Positions 62,787-64,000 of a stretch of DNA of 64,000 nt are shown one piece after another (the first letter of the stretch is position 1; every line of letters starts with the position of its first letter). The stretch spans positions 124,001 to 188,000 of the forward strand of contig NZ_VWWP01000004.1 of assembly GCF_011752975.1 (NCBI RefSeq). The letters are read 5' to 3'. This stretch comes from Chryseobacterium sp. Tr-659. Lineage in GTDB: Bacteria > Bacteroidota > Bacteroidia > Flavobacteriales > Weeksellaceae. Under the pieces are notes generated by a model. The model did not search any database, had not been told where the DNA came from, and was given only the letters and a program-made list of their open reading frames with translations. Made by a program: the position numbers and the translations under genes.

Positions 62787-63350
62787 ATGAATATAGACCA
62801 GATTCTTGACCAAATCTACCTTCTGCCTGAAGCATCGAAAGCCAGCTTAAAAAAGTATATCACAGAAGTCTCTCACCCAAAAGGTTTCTGCCTGATGGAA
62901 GCTGATAAAGTGATTCCTTACGTTTATTTCATTCGTAAAGGGATTGCCCGCGCCTACTCTTCTACTTCTGATAATGATATTACTTTCTGGTTCGGCAGTG
63001 AAGGGCAGTGTATTCTGTCTATGAAAAGCTATGTGGAGGATAAGCCTGGCTATGAAAGTATTGAATTACTGGAAGACTGTGATCTCTACAGAATGGAAAC
63101 AGGAAATCTCAAAAAGCTTTATAACGAAGATATTCATATTGCTAACTGGGGTAGAAAACTAGCGGAAGCAGAAATGATAAAATCTGAGGAACTGATTATT
63201 TCAAGACAATTCAAAACATCTTTGGAACGATATAAAGATATCATTACTTATCAACCGGATTTGCTTAAAAGGGTTCAGCTTGGCTATATTGCATCTTATC
63301 TTGGAATTACACAGGTAAGTTTAAGCAGAATTCGGGCGGAGATTAAGTAA
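62787..63350 (+). CDS. Crp/Fnr family transcriptional regulator
   Basis: A 187-residue regulator with an N-terminal beta-roll (about 30-105: GFCLMEADKVIPYVYFIRKG, FWFGSEGQCILSMKSYVEDK), an interface helix, and a C-terminal helix-turn-helix with RVQLGYIASYLGITQVSLSR. It resembles the many Crp-like regulators of Chryseobacterium that sit beside small transporters. It lacks the FNR cysteines, so the effector is unknown. The SMR gene is about 300 bp downstream on the same strand and may be under its control. Confidence 0.85.
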   Translation: MNIDQILDQIYLLPEASKASLKKYITEVSHPKGFCLMEADKVIPYVYFIRKGIARAYSSTSDNDITFWFGSEGQCILSMKSYVEDKPGYESIELLEDCDLYRMETGNLKKLYNEDIHIANWGRKLAEAEMIKSEELIISRQFKTSLERYKDIITYQPDLLKRVQLGYIASYLGITQVSLSRIRAEIK

Positions 63351-63646
63351 ATTGGAGATTCTTGAGGCAGAAAGATAGAAGATGGAGGACAGAAGCTCTT
63401 GCAGCTTATGAAAATGCTGTAATTTTATGAACTAACTTAAGAAGATATTTAAGGGCTAAACCCTGGTGAATCATTATTTATATTGAAAGCGGACTAAACC
63501 ACACCTATTGACAGGATATTGTTTTTTCTTCTTTCTTCCCTATTCCAACTTCCTGCATCCTTTCTTAAAACTGTCATCATTTTTTAACAATTGTAAAATT
63601 ATTTTCCCTTTCAAATTCTGAAATTTGCAGTAGAAAAATTTAAAAA
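63351..63646. other. Intergenic region before SMR gene
   Basis: A 296-bp gap with no recognised gene. I see no guanidine riboswitch-like conserved segment upstream of the transporter, and no clean TAnnTTTG/TTG pair. Confidence 0.35.
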
Positions 63647-63979
63647 ATGAATTGGATTATCTTAATTATTGCCGGATTATTTGAAGTTGCATTTGCATCA
63701 TGTTTAGGAAAGGCAAAAGAAACTTCCGGAACAGAATCTTATTATTGGTTTGCAGGCTTTCTGGTGACCATGACCATCAGTATGGTTTTGCTTATCAAAG
63801 CTACCCAGACTTTACCCATTGGTACGGCCTATGCGGTATGGACGGGGATTGGAGCGGTAGGAACTGCTTTAATGGGAATTATTTTCTTTAAGGATCCTGT
63901 AAGTTTCTGGAGAGTATTCTTTATTGTAACTCTTATTGCTTCGGTGGTAGGTTTAAAAGCTGTCTCTTCATCACACTAA
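63647..63979 (+). CDS. SMR transporter (SugE/Gdx-like)
   Basis: A 110-residue four-helix small multidrug resistance protein. The conserved Glu lies in IAGLFEVAFASCLGKA (near 13), followed by SMVLLIKATQTLPIGTAYAV and WTGIGAVGTALMGI. GLFEV and the W-TGIG stretch are closer to SugE/Gdx, which export guanidinium ions, than to EmrE. As a single gene it would work as an antiparallel homodimer. The guanidinium assignment is inferred from sequence type only. It ends about 20 bp from the right edge of the window. Confidence 0.88.
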   Translation: MNWIILIIAGLFEVAFASCLGKAKETSGTESYYWFAGFLVTMTISMVLLIKATQTLPIGTAYAVWTGIGAVGTALMGIIFFKDPVSFWRVFFIVTLIASVVGLKAVSSSH

Positions 63980-64000
63980 AAAGTGCATAAACTCTATCTA

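Noticed and set aside
63480..63646. Guanidine riboswitch before the SugE/Gdx-like transporter
   Set aside because: I found no conserved guanidine aptamer pairing pattern by eye; a covariance search would be needed to revive it.

Overview
The window is AT-rich DNA from a Flavobacteriales bacterium, most likely Chryseobacterium or a close relative in Weeksellaceae. Several signs point there. Two secreted proteins carry type IX secretion (T9SS) sorting tails. Many genes have the Bacteroidota -7 box TAnnTTTG, often with TTG 17-23 bp upstream. There are TonB-receptor, M28, S9 and AraC/Crp families typical of the group, and two small MKNL..GG-leader peptides. There are no rRNA genes, no phage and no insertion sequences. 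Most of the window is chromosomal housekeeping and envelope genes; the accessory signal lies in small genes, remnants and regulatory sites.

Layout. 1-5.3 kb: a cut-off secreted protein, a YegP-like protein, a methyltransferase, an HD hydrolase, a DUF2490 outer-membrane protein, a TonB-dependent receptor, and a 16-codon open frame with its own terminator. 5.7-9.7 kb: uvrA, a Tam-like methyltransferase and a decayed NAD(P)-binding oxidoreductase. 9.7-10.9 kb: a GG-leader peptide, an inverted pair of perfect DnaA boxes, a candidate small RNA, tRNA-Arg(CCT) and a small conserved protein. 11-14.5 kb: a MarR regulator coupled to an unknown secreted protein, with a palindrome at the regulator's promoter; an NTF2-like protein; an MFS transporter; and a GNAT remnant. 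14.5-23.8 kb: two T9SS cargo proteins, an AraC regulator, an SDR oxidoreductase, catalase and a SWIM/SNF2 helicase. 24-28.7 kb: a thiolase with twin operators, endonuclease V, a VOC protein, an M28 peptidase and an aminotransferase.

28.8-32.4 kb: a membrane pyrophosphatase fused to an OmpA domain, next to a soluble pyrophosphatase. 32.4-38.1 kb: membrane proteins, a PhyH dioxygenase, a FemAB/GNAT-like protein, RadC, an L,D-transpeptidase-like lipoprotein and a LolD-type ATPase. 38.3-41.0 kb: pyruvate dehydrogenase E2 and E1 alpha. 41.5-44.4 kb: a PAP2-like / BlaI / DUF4153-like operon. 44.5-45.7 kb: a two-domain B-lectin and an RRM protein. 46-50.6 kb: a DUF6157 protein, a thioesterase, an HMA-AraC regulator and a copper-type P-ATPase with a long metal-binding N-terminus. 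51-55.4 kb: a polysaccharide deacetylase, YggS, a sigma-54-type response regulator without a DNA-binding domain, and a MATE pump. 55.5-64 kb: a secreted unknown protein, GNAT, Crp, HAD, an S9 peptidase, a second GG-leader peptide, DoxX, Era, Crp and an SMR transporter.

Functional groupings: copper handling (regulator plus CopA); energy and phosphate metabolism (two pyrophosphatases, PDH); envelope work (TonB, LolD, L,D-transpeptidase, deacetylase); and possible interbacterial or signalling products (two GG peptides, lectin). No single intact multi-gene novel defence system is visible. The best leads are the PPase-OmpA fusion, the paired GG peptides, the tandem lectin, the MarR/secreted-protein unit, the twin operators at the thiolase, the DnaA-box hairpin and the 16-codon frame.
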